From: Acinetobacter tjernbergiae DSM 14971 = CIP 107465
GTDB taxonomy: Bacteria > Pseudomonadota > Gammaproteobacteria > Pseudomonadales > Moraxellaceae
NCBI RefSeq assembly: GCF_000374425.1
Contig: NZ_KB894365.1
Span: 1-64,000, forward strand
Length of the DNA: 64,000 nucleotides
Reading direction: 5' to 3'
Part shown: piece after piece, positions 41,114 to 51,210 of the stretch
How the letters are laid out: the number at the start of each line of letters is the position of its first letter
How positions within the stretch are numbered: the first letter of the stretch is position 1
Program-made: the position numbers and the translations under genes
Notes under the pieces: generated by a model
What the model was told of the DNA's origin: nothing
The model's database searches: none
What the model saw: only the letters and a program-made list of their open reading frames with translations

Positions 41114-42523
41114 TTAAATGTTCTCCATCAAATCAGCCATCAACGTTTCCATATGGGTATAACGAGAACCTTTAAATAGGAAACTCATGTACTGTGGTTG
41201 ATGTGTCTCTACCAAACTAATCAAAAATGACAAAGCTTGTTCCTGATTCAGAAAAGCTTGTAATTTTTTACCGTACTGCGTGCTTCTCGCACCCTCTTGT
41301 GTTGCAGGTGAAAACTCCCCCACTGCCACCACAAAATGAACCCCTTGCATCGAAACTAAATCTCGACCCAACAAATAATGCTGCTGTGCTGCTGTGCTGC
41401 CAAGCTCACCAATATCTCCAATCACCATCACTTTAATCCCCGCTTGTTGAGCAAGAACCTCCGCTGCGGCACGCATCGAAGTTGGATTAGCATTATAAGT
41501 ATCATCAATAAATAAGTAATTTTGGCGTTGAATAAAATTCAAACGTCCTTTAGCACCCTGCGCTTGCTCTAAGCCTTGTACGATATCATCAAGTGCAATG
41601 CCAATAGCTAGTGCAAAGGCAGTCGCAGCAGCGGCATTTTGCACATTATGTGCACCTGCAAACGGGAGATCCACTGCACGTATGCCTTGTGGAGTATGTA
41701 AATTAAATTTTACTGATTGAGGATGTAATTCAACCTCTGTCGCAAACACATCGCCACCATGACCAAAACTCAACATTGAATGAGCTTGAGCATTTTCACG
41801 AATAGTCGCTGTAAAGTCATCATCAGCGGGAACAACCGATATTCCGTCAGGCAAAATATGTGCATAAATCTCTGACTTGGCACGACAAATTCCTTCACGC
41901 CCACCAAATTCACCTAAATGTGCCGTACCGATATTCAAAATTCCAGCCACATGCGGTTGAACCAGATGAGAAGTATAGTCAATTTCACCTTGATGACTCG
42001 CACCCAACTCCATCACAGCGTATTGATGCTCTGAACGTAACTCAAGCAACATCATCGGTACGCCCAAGTCGTTATTCAAATTACCACGCGTAATCAAGGT
42101 TGGCGCTAAACGAGATAAGATACTACCCAACATTTCTTTCGTCGTGGTTTTACCACTACTGCCTGTTAACGCAATCACTTTCAACTGCGGATTTTGTTGA
42201 CGGCGATAAGCACCGAGATAACCTAAAGCCAAACGTGTATCTTTGACAATCAATTGCGCAATATCTGCATCAATCGGGTGCTCTACGATGGCAATCTCAC
42301 AACCTTGCGTCGCCACTTGGGCGACAAAGTTATGTGCATCAAAACGTTCACCTTTTAAAGCAAGAAAAACATCACCTGCTTCAGCATGACGTGAATCCGT
42401 TAAAATACGCTTGATTTCGCTTTGTGGAATTTTATGATTATGCCACTCACCTTGAGTCGCTTGTTGTAATTGCTCTGCTGTCCAAGGTTCTAGTGGAACG
42501 GTGCTGGTGGTTGAAGTATGCAT
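41114..42523 (-). CDS. murF: UDP-MurNAc-tripeptide D-Ala-D-Ala ligase MurF
   Basis: 469 residues. ATP-binding VIALTGSSGKTTTKEML (Mur ligase P-loop), the AVMELGASHQGEI motif and DDTYNANPTSM. It adds D-Ala-D-Ala to UDP-MurNAc-tripeptide. 22 bp after murE. Confidence 0.96.
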   Translation of the reverse strand: MHTSTTSTVPLEPWTAEQLQQATQGEWHNHKIPQSEIKRILTDSRHAEAGDVFLALKGERFDAHNFVAQVATQGCEIAIVEHPIDADIAQLIVKDTRLALGYLGAYRRQQNPQLKVIALTGSSGKTTTKEMLGSILSRLAPTLITRGNLNNDLGVPMMLLELRSEHQYAVMELGASHQGEIDYTSHLVQPHVAGILNIGTAHLGEFGGREGICRAKSEIYAHILPDGISVVPADDDFTATIRENAQAHSMLSFGHGGDVFATEVELHPQSVKFNLHTPQGIRAVDLPFAGAHNVQNAAAATAFALAIGIALDDIVQGLEQAQGAKGRLNFIQRQNYLFIDDTYNANPTSMRAAAEVLAQQAGIKVMVIGDIGELGSTAAQQHYLLGRDLVSMQGVHFVVAVGEFSPATQEGARSTQYGKKLQAFLNQEQALSFLISLVETHQPQYMSFLFKGSRYTHMETLMADLMENI

Positions 42524-42545
42524 ACGCTTTATTTACCTTTTAACC

Positions 42546-44045
42546 TTATTGCGCAGGATAAGCTGAATCGACTGAATGGGCTTGCACATTAATCGCAGAC
42601 TGTACCTCGACCACATCATCAAACCAGTGCCGAACGCCATCCACCTCTTGATAGTTTTCATGACCTTTGCCCGCAATCACCACAATATCGCCTGCTTGAG
42701 CTTGAGCAACCACAAACTTAATCGCTTCACGACGATCATGGATTTCATGCACGATATGTTCTGAAAAATCTATTCCCTGCTTCATATCAGCAAAAATCTG
42801 TTCAGGGTTTTCAGTCCGTGGGTTATCCGATGTGAGAATTACAGGATTGGCATGATCTAGCGCAGCCTGAGTCATCAGCGGACGTTTACCACGATCGCGA
42901 TCACCGCCGCAACCAAACACTGCCCAAAGCTGTCCCGTGACATGACGCTTTAATGTGGTTAAGACTTGAATCAAGGCATCAGGGGTATGGGCATAATCGA
43001 CGACAAATAAACGATCCGCATCTTGAATCACTTGCATGCGCCCTGGAGCGCCCTGAAGTTGCGGAACAAACTGCACTAAAGCAGCAAGGGAAAAACCCGC
43101 ATATTCTGCTGCAATCAAGCTTGCTAATAAATTCTCTACATTAAAATGCCCAAGCAATGGACTTTGCACAGCATATGAACCTGTTGGACTTATTAAGGTA
43201 AAACTTGCACCACTCAAGCGATATTGCAAATCAGCAATATGATAATCCGCTGTCATCTGAGTCAAAGAATAAGTCAAAACTTTTGGTTGTGATGGATTCT
43301 CTTTCGCAGCAGTCAACATCACGCTGGCATGTGCATCATCCAAATTAATCACAACGACTTTTAAAGTGGTAAATTTAAACAATAAAGCTTTTGCTTCGGC
43401 ATAAGCTTCTAAAGTACCGTGATAATCTAGATGATCACGACTTAAATTACTATAAACCGCAATTTCCAGATCACAACCATTGAGACGACCTTGCTCTAAA
43501 CCGTGCGAACTGGCTTCTAGCGCGACAAAACTTGCCCCTTGTTTAGCATAGTCATGTAACGCTTGCTGTAATTGCAATGCATCCAAAGTGGTATGAGTTG
43601 ACGGGATTAAGTTTGGCAAAATACCATTCCCTGTTGTTCCCATCACTGCACAACCCTTCGCTTGTGAGCTGACTAATTCTGCAATCAGACGCGAAATGGT
43701 GGTTTTTCCATTTGTACCCGTTACCGCAATACCACGTAATGGCTGTACAGGATCGACCGCTAGCAAATACTGCTTCTGCCATTCACCCATGAGATAACGC
43801 ACTTTAGGACAAACCCACTCATTTGTGAGCCCCAAACTCGTTTCACTAATAACCGCCAATGCCCCTGCATTCAGCGCATTCTGTGCAAATTGACGGGTTT
43901 TTTCAGGTTGACTATAGCTACTTAAAGCAATAAAAATTTGCCCGACTGCAATCTTGCGACTGTCCAAACAAAAACCCTGAAAAGGCTGAGTATGCCAAGC
44001 CGCATCGATGCTGATCGGATGTATCTGCTGAAAACTAATCGACAT
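42546..44045 (-). CDS. murE: UDP-MurNAc-dipeptide meso-DAP ligase MurE
   Basis: 499 residues. P-loop GIAVTGTNGKTTISR, FVALEASSHGLEQGRLNG, FVVDYAHTPDAL. The DNPR motif (LTSDNPRTEN, near residue 407) selects meso-diaminopimelate, as expected for a Gram-negative. 7 bp after ftsI. Confidence 0.96.
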   Translation of the reverse strand: MSISFQQIHPISIDAAWHTQPFQGFCLDSRKIAVGQIFIALSSYSQPEKTRQFAQNALNAGALAVISETSLGLTNEWVCPKVRYLMGEWQKQYLLAVDPVQPLRGIAVTGTNGKTTISRLIAELVSSQAKGCAVMGTTGNGILPNLIPSTHTTLDALQLQQALHDYAKQGASFVALEASSHGLEQGRLNGCDLEIAVYSNLSRDHLDYHGTLEAYAEAKALLFKFTTLKVVVINLDDAHASVMLTAAKENPSQPKVLTYSLTQMTADYHIADLQYRLSGASFTLISPTGSYAVQSPLLGHFNVENLLASLIAAEYAGFSLAALVQFVPQLQGAPGRMQVIQDADRLFVVDYAHTPDALIQVLTTLKRHVTGQLWAVFGCGGDRDRGKRPLMTQAALDHANPVILTSDNPRTENPEQIFADMKQGIDFSEHIVHEIHDRREAIKFVVAQAQAGDIVVIAGKGHENYQEVDGVRHWFDDVVEVQSAINVQAHSVDSAYPAQ

Positions 44046-44052
44046 AATCTAC

Positions 44053-45882
44053 CTACGGATTGGATTTTATAGAAGTATCAAGTGGTTTATCTAAGGGCAC
44101 ATTCAATAATCGTAAAGATTCCTGCATAATTCTTGCAAAAACGGGGGCTGCGACTAGACCACCGTAATAACGACCCTGTGGATTTTCAACCACAATAATC
44201 ATCGCCAAACGAGGATCGCTTACTGGAGCAACCCCAGCAAATAAAGCACGATACTCATTACTCGAATAACCTTTACGATCCGCGCGTAATTTATGTGCCG
44301 TACCTGTTTTACCACCGACACGATAACCTGGAATATTTGCTTGTGTTGCTGTACCACCTGGCATCGTAACTTGTTCAAGCATCAGTAGCACTTGATCTGC
44401 AATTTTAGGGTCAAGTACTTGCTTGCCTTGGGGTGCCTGATCTAATTTTCGTAGACTTAATGGCATTTCCATACCATGATTTGCCAACATGGCATAACCT
44501 TGTGCGACTTGTAGAATTGTCGCATTCAGGCCATAACCATATGCCATCGTACCCAACTGAGATGGATTTAATTTCTCACCCGAATACAACAGACCTGCAC
44601 TTTCACCGGGAAACTTCACATCTGAACGATGCCCAAAACCAACACGACGGAAGAAAGAAGGAATCGCATCCTTAGGGAGCGACAGTGCGAGTTTGGCTGA
44701 ACCAACGTTTGATGATTTAACAATAATTCCTGTCAGGGTCAATGCGCCATAATTATGCGTATCACGGATGGTATGCCATCCCAATTTCATTGAACCTGGT
44801 GAAGTATTGACGATGGTATTCGGAGTATATTTCCCACTTTCTAAAGCTGCGGCAACCGTAAATGGTTTCATGGTCGAACCAGGCTCAAACATATCAATTG
44901 CACCACGGTTACGCATTGCATCTTTGTTGGCTAAACCATTTTTATCATTCGGGTTATACGATGGCCAACTGGTCATTGCCAAAATTTCGCCCGTTTTTAC
45001 ATCCACTGCAATTGCAGTGGCAGAACGTGCATTATTCGCGACACCTGCCGCAGTCAATTCACGATACATAATATATTGCAAACGTGAATCAATACTGAGT
45101 GTAACGTTTTCGCCTGATTCAACTTCTTTAACCACTTCAGAAACTTTAAGACGATTACCTTTTTTATCACGAATAATTTTTTGTTCACCATCGACACCAG
45201 AGAGCTGCTTATTCAGCTGCATTTCTAGACCTTCGACCCCAACACCTTCACTATTGGTCAAACCAATAATCTGTGCATTCGGTTGTGGTTGTGGATAGTA
45301 ACGCTTATAACTCTTCTCGGCATAAACCCCTTGAAAGTTTCGCTTGGTAATTAAATCAGCTTGCTGAGGTGGAATTTCCTTTTGCAATACCAAATAACGT
45401 GAACGTGGTCGATCACTCATTTGTTTCTTCAAATCATTACGATCAACACCCACTGCATCTGCCAATTCATCTAAATTTAGATTCTTATCTGGCAACTGAC
45501 GTTTGAGTTTACGGTTGGTTGGGTCTTTTTGTAGTTCTGCCGTAATGTCATCATACTGCTTTTTAGTCTCCCAATAATCTCTTGGGTCAATCACGATTTT
45601 CATAATCGGTGTACTAATCGCTAAAGGCACACCATGACGATCACTAATCACCCCACGCATCGCCTCTAAGCGTTCGGTACGTAAAATATTGGCATTGGCT
45701 TTGTTCTGCAAAAAGTCTTTATTGACCACTTGCACATAAAAGGCGCGCGCGACCAAGACAATAAAGCAAAGGAGCACTGTTCCCCAAAGCAAATAAAATC
45801 GCCACATATCCAAAGCAAGTGTTGGTCTTTCAGAAATGGACTGCTGTTTTTTTCGTATTGGTTTGCTTCGCTTATCTGCCAT
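44053..45882 (-). CDS. ftsI: Septal peptidoglycan transpeptidase FtsI (PBP3)
   Basis: 609 residues. Cytoplasmic basic N-terminus, one anchor helix (about 29-48), PBP dimerisation region, then the class B transpeptidase: S-T-M-K (EPGSTMKPF, near 337), S-S-N (VKSSNVGSA) and K-T-G-T (GGKTGTAHK, near 525). Target of aztreonam and other PBP3-selective beta-lactams. 10 bp after ftsL. Confidence 0.96.
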   Translation of the reverse strand: MADKRSKPIRKKQQSISERPTLALDMWRFYLLWGTVLLCFIVLVARAFYVQVVNKDFLQNKANANILRTERLEAMRGVISDRHGVPLAISTPIMKIVIDPRDYWETKKQYDDITAELQKDPTNRKLKRQLPDKNLNLDELADAVGVDRNDLKKQMSDRPRSRYLVLQKEIPPQQADLITKRNFQGVYAEKSYKRYYPQPQPNAQIIGLTNSEGVGVEGLEMQLNKQLSGVDGEQKIIRDKKGNRLKVSEVVKEVESGENVTLSIDSRLQYIMYRELTAAGVANNARSATAIAVDVKTGEILAMTSWPSYNPNDKNGLANKDAMRNRGAIDMFEPGSTMKPFTVAAALESGKYTPNTIVNTSPGSMKLGWHTIRDTHNYGALTLTGIIVKSSNVGSAKLALSLPKDAIPSFFRRVGFGHRSDVKFPGESAGLLYSGEKLNPSQLGTMAYGYGLNATILQVAQGYAMLANHGMEMPLSLRKLDQAPQGKQVLDPKIADQVLLMLEQVTMPGGTATQANIPGYRVGGKTGTAHKLRADRKGYSSNEYRALFAGVAPVSDPRLAMIIVVENPQGRYYGGLVAAPVFARIMQESLRLLNVPLDKPLDTSIKSNP

Positions 45883-45892
45883 ACAGCATGCC

Positions 45893-46228
45893 TTATTTGT
45901 CTTGCTTTGAAGTCATAGGTAAAGAAATTACGACGGTTTGCGCAGCAGGCGGTGAAAACATGCGTAACTGTGTCACAGCACGAGAACCAATCTGTGCAGT
46001 CGCGCCAAAGGTTTGTTGCTCAATCAATAAACGCCCCCATTCGGCATTTAAATCATCTTTTTCACGCATATATCCACTCAAATCACGATAATCATGACGA
46101 TATTCAAATACTTGAAAGACCACCATCATTGCACTTGTGAACACCATTGCAAGAAGTACAGCATACACCACAACTTTTTTCAGTCCCTTTTTACTGCTAG
46201 ATAAAACATCATCACTCTTATTGTTCAT
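45893..46228 (-). CDS. ftsL: Cell division protein FtsL
   Basis: 111 residues from the ATG at 46228, with AAAGG 7 nt upstream; an upstream open stretch lies within rsmH and is discounted. Topology fits FtsL: short cytoplasmic segment, one helix (VVVYAVLLAMVFTSAMMVVFQV, in part), and a periplasmic coiled coil (GYMREKDDLNAEWGRLLIEQQ, in part). It bridges FtsB and FtsQ and activates FtsWI. Start lies 2 bp beyond the rsmH stop. Confidence 0.9.
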   Translation of the reverse strand: MNNKSDDVLSSSKKGLKKVVVYAVLLAMVFTSAMMVVFQVFEYRHDYRDLSGYMREKDDLNAEWGRLLIEQQTFGATAQIGSRAVTQLRMFSPPAAQTVVISLPMTSKQDK

Positions 46229-46230
46229 TA

Positions 46231-47151
46231 TCAGCCTTTCTGCTCTAAACGCTCCGCCACACGCAGCCAAGCACTACGTGAACGAGGATTTACTTTTACT
46301 TCTGCTTCACTCGCACGAATACGAGACACTTTCTTTAAACGTCGCGTATCAACCCGTGCTTGAGGCATCCCCCAACCATGATCTTCCGCTAAAGTTGATT
46401 CTTTTTGGATAAACTGTTTAATCAAACGATCTTCCAAAGAGTGGAAGCTAATCACAGCCAACTGTCCTTGTACTTTCAGCAACTCTACGGCTTGCGGCAA
46501 AAATGTTTCAATATCATCAAGTTCTTTATTAATTGCAATACGAATTGCTTGAAAAGTACGTGTTGCAGGATGTTTGTGCTTTTCCCATTTTGGATGAGCG
46601 ACTTTGACAATTTCTGCAAGTTGGGCAGTGGTCGTAATTTCACCTGCCAATTTAATCGCTTTGGCAATACGACGGCTATAACGCTCTTCGCCATATTGGA
46701 AAATAATATTGGCTAATTTTTCTTCTTCAATTTTTAATAACCACTCAGCCGCAGTCAAACCTTGAGAATTATCCATGCGCATGTCTAGTGGACCATCTTG
46801 CATAAAGCTAAAACCACGTTCAGCTTGGTCAAGCTGTGGCGATGACACACCTAAATCCGCCATAATGCCATCAACTTCTGTGATCCCAATATTAGCTAAT
46901 TCAGATTGAAGATCAGCAAAACTGGCATGGATAATCTTAAATCGTGAATCTTCTTGTTCTAATTGTGCTGCGACTGCAAGTGCTTGCGGATCTTTATCAA
47001 AGGCGTAAACACGCGCATTTTGATCCAATTTTGAAAGTAAGAGCTTGGTATGCCCTCCTCGACCAAAAGTTGCATCGACAAAAACACCAGTATCGCGACC
47101 TGCCAATACGCCATCAACGGTTTCATGAAGTAAGACAGAAATATGCGACAT
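46231..47151 (-). CDS. rsmH: 16S rRNA m4C1402 methyltransferase RsmH (MraW)
   Basis: 306 residues. SAM-binding FVDATFGRGGHTKLLL, the active-site region ADLGVSSPQLDQAERGFSF, and VISFHSLEDRLIKQF. First gene of this dcw cluster; no mraZ is found upstream, where the next gene is a sulfate-binding protein. The ribosome site before the ATG is poor. Confidence 0.95.
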   Translation of the reverse strand: MSHISVLLHETVDGVLAGRDTGVFVDATFGRGGHTKLLLSKLDQNARVYAFDKDPQALAVAAQLEQEDSRFKIIHASFADLQSELANIGITEVDGIMADLGVSSPQLDQAERGFSFMQDGPLDMRMDNSQGLTAAEWLLKIEEEKLANIIFQYGEERYSRRIAKAIKLAGEITTTAQLAEIVKVAHPKWEKHKHPATRTFQAIRIAINKELDDIETFLPQAVELLKVQGQLAVISFHSLEDRLIKQFIQKESTLAEDHGWGMPQARVDTRRLKKVSRIRASEAEVKVNPRSRSAWLRVAERLEQKG

Positions 47152-47281
47152 AGGAATGGGATCAACAGCTAAAAATGTAACTGCACATTATCACCTTGTT
47201 TTATGCCAGTACCAAACGACTTTTTGTAGAGAATTCTTAACTTTTCATAGATAAAACCGTTTTCTTATCATTTTTTATGCA

Positions 47282-47318
47282 ACAAAAAAGCAAATACGCT
47301 GCGTATTTGCTTTTTTGT
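47282..47318 (-). terminator. Terminator of sbp
   Basis: An 18-bp perfect inverted repeat (47282-47299, 47301-47318) with A/T runs at the base. It lies 30 bp after the sbp stop and before rsmH. Confidence 0.88.
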
Positions 47319-47348
47319 ACCACTTTACCTGTTTTATATCGGCTAAAT

Positions 47349-48344
47349 TTATGGCTTTTCCGCATAAATCTGGTCAAAAATAGCACCATTCACAAAGTGA
47401 GTTTTTTGTGCTTTTGCCCATCCGCCAAATACATCATGAATGCTAAATAATTTGATCTTCGGAAATTGTTTTACATATTTAGCTGCAACCTGCGGGTTAC
47501 GCGGGCGAAAATAATGTTTTGCCGCAAGTTCCTGTCCCAATGGTGAATAAAGGAAATTTAAATAACCCCGTGCTAAATTACGATTGCCATCTTTATCCAC
47601 GGTTTTATCCACGATTGCCACTGATGGCTCAGCTAAAATCGAAATTGACGGATAAATGATGTCATATTTATCTTTACCCAAGCCTTGGGTTGCCAATAGA
47701 GCTTCATTTTCCCACGATAGTAGGACATCACCAATGCCACGTTCAGCAAATGTGGTTAAAGAACCACGTGCACCAGAATCGAGTACTTTGACATTTTGAT
47801 ATAACTTTTTCACTAAATCACGGGCTTTAGCATCATTACCACCCGGTTGTTTCAACGCATATCCCCATGCCGATAGGTAAATCCAACGTGGTGCGCCCCC
47901 TGTTTTCGGATTTGGGGTAATAATCTCAATACCTTCTTTGGTGAGATCACTCCAATCACGAATATTTTTTGGATTGCCTTTACGCACAAGGAATACCACT
48001 GTTGATGTATAAGGTGCAGAATTATTTTTAAATTGTTTTTGCCAATCTTTACGAATGAGACCTGTATTGGCAATTTCATCAATATCATTCGCTAATGCTA
48101 AAGTCACAACATCAGCCTGTAAGCCATCAATCACCGATCGCGCCTGTTTCCCTGAACCGCCATGTGATTGTTTAAAGTCTACATCTTGACCTGTTCTTTG
48201 TTTCCAATACTGACCAAATGCTTGATTATATTCTTGATAAAATTCACGTGTTGGATCATAGGATACATTCAGAAATGTTGTTGCTGCTTGCGCCACACTA
48301 TTTAAACCTAAAGTGAGCAATGCCGCTGCGATCACTATTTTCAT
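47349..48344 (-). CDS. sbp: Sulfate/thiosulfate-binding periplasmic protein
   Basis: 331 residues. Signal peptide ([20 protein letters not shown]) then the sulfate-binding family core: [44 protein letters not shown], and the C-terminal [24 protein letters not shown]. It delivers sulfate to a CysTWA ABC transporter, which is not in this window. Paralogues Sbp and CysP cannot be separated here. It is expected to be under CysB control, but no site is clear. Confidence 0.9.
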   Translation of the reverse strand: MKIVIAAALLTLGLNSVAQAATTFLNVSYDPTREFYQEYNQAFGQYWKQRTGQDVDFKQSHGGSGKQARSVIDGLQADVVTLALANDIDEIANTGLIRKDWQKQFKNNSAPYTSTVVFLVRKGNPKNIRDWSDLTKEGIEIITPNPKTGGAPRWIYLSAWGYALKQPGGNDAKARDLVKKLYQNVKVLDSGARGSLTTFAERGIGDVLLSWENEALLATQGLGKDKYDIIYPSISILAEPSVAIVDKTVDKDGNRNLARGYLNFLYSPLGQELAAKHYFRPRNPQVAAKYVKQFPKIKLFSIHDVFGGWAKAQKTHFVNGAIFDQIYAEKP

Positions 48345-48750
48345 TTATTGTTTGCTCATACCATACCAATTACAACCACTATATTTTATTAAAAACATTT
48401 TACAATCATATGCTTATATCAATAAATTAATAAATATTCTCTTTTTAAGATATCGTAATGATGCGTATGGATGACACTAAAAGTGCTAAGCCTTTGTACC
48501 CATGATTTAAAATTGAGAAAAATTCTCATTCTCCACTTTTTCTACACATTTACTTGCTAAATTTAAGTTGTACATAAACTAGCCACAGAATATACAACAC
48601 ACAAATAGTGATTTATTCTTATATTTTTGTAAAAAATGTGATTTAGTTGTGCTTTTACATTAAGATTTATGTTTAAATCGTAGGATTAAAGCAATACTAT
48701 AGTAATTTGGTTAGTCTTGTAGACTCAATGTCATGAAGGGGATGTTAACA
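48345..48750. other. Divergent intergenic region, no gene
   Basis: About 400 bp of AT-rich sequence carrying the promoters of sbp and the small secreted protein. One palindrome GAGAAAAATTCTC (48515-48527) is a possible operator, Fur-like at best. Nothing else stands out. Confidence 0.5.
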
Positions 48751-49053
48751 GTGCAAGCATCAAAATTTAAAAAAACATTATGCTTAAGCTTATTTTTAGT
48801 TTGTTCTGTTCAAGTTGGACATGCCGCAGCAATTAAAGAAAGTAATAACATGAAAACGATTGATAAATCATCGTCTTTAATTGTCAAAGCACTTGATCAA
48901 CAAAAGCGCAATACAGCGATGTTACCCTCGACTGATGATGAGTTAAAAATGTTGAACGCAATACGCACAACGCCAACTCAAAATTTTCTCGCAAGCCAAC
49001 ATGAACGTTTTTCACGTTTTGTTCAAACCATATTCCAACCACATACGTCTTAA
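48751..49053 (+). CDS. Small secreted protein of unknown function
   Basis: 100 residues if translation begins at the GTG at 48751, for which AAGGGG lies 9 nt upstream; two in-frame ATGs (48733, 48742) are possible but 48742 abuts that site. A signal peptide is clear (KFKKTLCLSLFLVCSVQVGHA), with cleavage expected after GHA. The mature part is about 75 residues, basic and polar, without Cys or a motif I recognise (LNAIRTTPTQNFLASQHERF). It has its own terminator. Not recognised. Confidence 0.6.
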   Translation: MQASKFKKTLCLSLFLVCSVQVGHAAAIKESNNMKTIDKSSSLIVKALDQQKRNTAMLPSTDDELKMLNAIRTTPTQNFLASQHERFSRFVQTIFQPHTS

Positions 49054-49089
49054 ACTTTTAAATATGTAATCCTTCACATGTTTAAATGG

Positions 49090-49117
49090 GCCTAGTCATG
49101 CTGTGACTAGGCTTTTT
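49090..49117 (+). terminator. Terminator after the small secreted protein
   Basis: Perfect stem GCCTAGTCA/TGACTAGGC followed by TTTTTC, 36 bp after the stop and ahead of gltX. Confidence 0.9.
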
Positions 49118-49158
49118 CGTTATAATAGTTTCAATTTTAATTTAATCTCCGATCACTT

Positions 49159-50667
49159 ATGAAAGTCCGTACTCGTATTGCACCTTCCCCTACAGGTTTT
49201 CCGCATGTAGGTACTGCCTATATTGCATTATTCAATTTATGCTTTGCCAAACAGCACGGCGGTGAATTTATTTTACGTATTGAAGATACAGACCAACTCC
49301 GTTCAACGCCTGAATCTGAAAAAATGATTTTAGATTCATTACGTTGGTTGGGGTTGAACTGGTCAGAAGGCCCAGATGTCGGTGGCCCACATGCACCTTA
49401 TCGCCAATCAGAACGTATGGGAATTTATAAGCAATACGCTTTAGACCTAATTGAAAAGGGTCATGCATTCTACTGTTTTGCAACCGCAGAAGAACTTGAC
49501 CAAATGCGTGCTGAACAACAAGCGCGCGGTGAAACACCCAAATATGATGGTCGTGGTTTAAAACTCTCACAAGAAGAAGTACAACAACGTCTTACTGCGG
49601 GTGAACCACATGTCATTCGGATGAAAGTACCTGAAGACGGTATTTGTAAAATCAATGACCTACTTCGTGGCGAGGTGGAAATTCCTTGGGCTCAAGTCGA
49701 CATGCAAGTGCTATTAAAGACAGATGGTCTACCGACCTACCACCTTGCCAATGTCGTTGATGACCATTTAATGGAAATCACCCATGTATTACGTGGCGAA
49801 GAATGGTTGCCTTCCGCACCTAAACACCAATTACTTTACCAATACTTTGGTTGGGAAATGCCAACGATTTGTCACATGCCATTATTGCGTAACCCAGACA
49901 AATCAAAACTATCTAAACGTAAGAACCCAACCTCAATCAATTACTATCGCGATATCGGTGTTTTACCAGAAGCACTATTGAACTATTTAGGTCGTATGGG
50001 CTGGTCAATGCCCGATGAACGTGAAGTATTTACCCTACAGGACATGATCGAAAACTTTGATGTACAACGTGTCTCTCTTGGTGGCCCAATCTTTGATGTT
50101 GAGAAACTCAATTGGCTCAACGGTCAATGGATCAAAGGATTGACACCTGGACAACTTTTAGACCGTTTATTGTCATGGAAAAGTGATCGTCAAACCCTTG
50201 AATATATCGCTGCTGCAATTCAACCGCGAATTAACTTACTCTCTGAAGCTGTAAATTGGGCTGGTTTCTATTTCAATCACATGCCACAAATCAGTAAAGA
50301 ACAATTTGAAAGTAAAAAATTGACCGAAGAACAAGTTCGTCAAAGCTTACAATTTGCAATTTGGCGTTTAGAAAGTCAGTTTACGTGGAATAATGACACC
50401 GTTAGCCAAACACTGATGGACTTGGCAAATCAAATGGAAATTAAACTCCGTGACTTCATGCCTACCTTCTTTATTGCGATAGCAGGTTCAACCAGTTCGA
50501 CCCCTGTGATGCAGTCGATGGTCACACTTGGCCCAGATTTAACCTTTGCTCGTTTACGCCACGCCTTAGAACTTGTTGGTGGACCAAGCAAGAAAGAATT
50601 AAAAGTTTGGGAAAAACTGAATGAATCACTAAAATTGCCGAAAAATGATGCAAATAGTGAGACTTAA
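49159..50667 (+). CDS. gltX: Glutamyl-tRNA synthetase
   Basis: 502 residues. Class I signatures: HIGH-like PTGFPHVGT (11-19) and KLSKRK near 250. The anticodon-binding helical region occupies the C-terminal third. It charges tRNA-Glu, and a tRNA-Glu gene follows within 300 bp. A lysine-rich extension such as YadB-type truncation is absent; length is full. Confidence 0.96.
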   Translation: MKVRTRIAPSPTGFPHVGTAYIALFNLCFAKQHGGEFILRIEDTDQLRSTPESEKMILDSLRWLGLNWSEGPDVGGPHAPYRQSERMGIYKQYALDLIEKGHAFYCFATAEELDQMRAEQQARGETPKYDGRGLKLSQEEVQQRLTAGEPHVIRMKVPEDGICKINDLLRGEVEIPWAQVDMQVLLKTDGLPTYHLANVVDDHLMEITHVLRGEEWLPSAPKHQLLYQYFGWEMPTICHMPLLRNPDKSKLSKRKNPTSINYYRDIGVLPEALLNYLGRMGWSMPDEREVFTLQDMIENFDVQRVSLGGPIFDVEKLNWLNGQWIKGLTPGQLLDRLLSWKSDRQTLEYIAAAIQPRINLLSEAVNWAGFYFNHMPQISKEQFESKKLTEEQVRQSLQFAIWRLESQFTWNNDTVSQTLMDLANQMEIKLRDFMPTFFIAIAGSTSSTPVMQSMVTLGPDLTFARLRHALELVGGPSKKELKVWEKLNESLKLPKNDANSET

Positions 50668-50680
50668 TTGAGTTTAATGA

Positions 50681-50709
50681 TTGACGTGCGAGTGCAATCA
50701 TCCTAATAT
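50681..50709 (+). promoter_or_regulatory. Sigma-70 promoter of the tRNA-Ala/tRNA-Glu unit
   Basis: TTGACG and TAATAT separated by 17 bp, ending 16 bp before tRNA-Ala. A near-consensus promoter as expected for tRNA genes. Confidence 0.8.
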
Positions 50710-50725
50710 TGCGCTCACACAGACT

Positions 50726-50801
50726 GGGGTCATAGCTCAGTTGGTAGAGCGCTACAATGGCATTGTAGAGGTCAACGGTTCGATCCCGTTTGGCTCCACC
50801 A
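50726..50801 (+). tRNA. tRNA-Ala (GGC anticodon)
   Basis: 76 nt. Acceptor GGGGTCA/TGGCTCC with two G-U pairs, D arm GCTC-AGTTGGTA-GAGC, anticodon stem CTACA/TGTAG with loop ATGGCAT (anticodon GGC), T arm with TTCGATC, and encoded ACCA. It reads GCC and GCU codons. Confidence 0.95.
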
Positions 50802-50932
50802 AATTTTAAGAACAGAGAACTTAAAGTATCACTTTAAGATTTTTTCTTAAAATTTAAAGTGAACTGCTGTGCGCAAGCAAAGTAAAGCTCTACAAAATGT
50901 GCAAGACGTTTTTGCACAAAAAGCCTCGATAA

Positions 50933-51008
50933 GTCCCTATCGTCTAGAGGCCTAGGACATCGCCCTTTCACGGCGGTAACCGGGGTTCGAATCCCCGTAG
51001 GGACGCCA
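50933..51008 (+). tRNA. tRNA-Glu (TTC anticodon), copy 1
   Basis: 76 nt with encoded CCA. Acceptor GTCCCTA/TAGGGAC, anticodon loop CTTTCAC (anticodon TTC), T loop TTCGAAT. Identical base for base to the copy at 53113-53188. No clear promoter of its own; it is probably read through from tRNA-Ala. Confidence 0.96.
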
Positions 51009-51014
51009 AATTCT

Positions 51015-51045
51015 AAAAAGCCACTGCACTGACAGTGGCTTTTTT
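51015..51045 (+). terminator. Terminator after tRNA-Glu copy 1
   Basis: Stem AAAAAGCCACTG/CAGTGGCTTTTT around CACTGA. The same hairpin, with a different loop, follows tRNA-Glu copy 2. Confidence 0.9.
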
Positions 51046-51210
51046 ATTGCCTCTTCGCTTCTAATTTCAATTCGTACTTTTAAATGCTGATTGCTGACTC
51101 ACAGCTCGAATTGATCTACCTACTGCTGCATTCAATCATCGCTTTCTGGCAAACTGTTCAAATTCGGCAAAATATAAAATTGATCAAGCTCCATCACTGA
51201 GCCCATCCAT
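51046..51210 (-). pseudogene. Decayed 3' end of the unknown gene at 53231-54166
   Basis: Aligned to the intact gene 2.2 kb away, which also lies just after a tRNA-Glu and hairpin. Plus-strand ATTGATCTACCTACTGCTG (51110-51128) matches ATTGGTCTACCAACTGTTG (53299-53317), and the match continues to TCAAGCT. On the minus strand it reads ILPNLNSLPESDD*MQQ*VDQF against ILPGLNILQESRDLVQQLVDQF in the intact protein. There is a 1-base deletion shortly before this segment and two in-frame stops within it, with a third in-frame stop downstream. The match fades beyond about 51210, so only the last 55 or so codons remain. Confidence 0.75.

Noticed and set aside
44768..45298. 176-codon plus-strand frame
   Set aside because: Antisense to ftsI, whose active-site motifs are intact; no independent evidence.
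48515..48527. Fur box upstream of sbp
   Set aside because: GAGAAAAATTCTC is palindromic but matches the Fur consensus poorly, and neither flanking gene is an iron gene.
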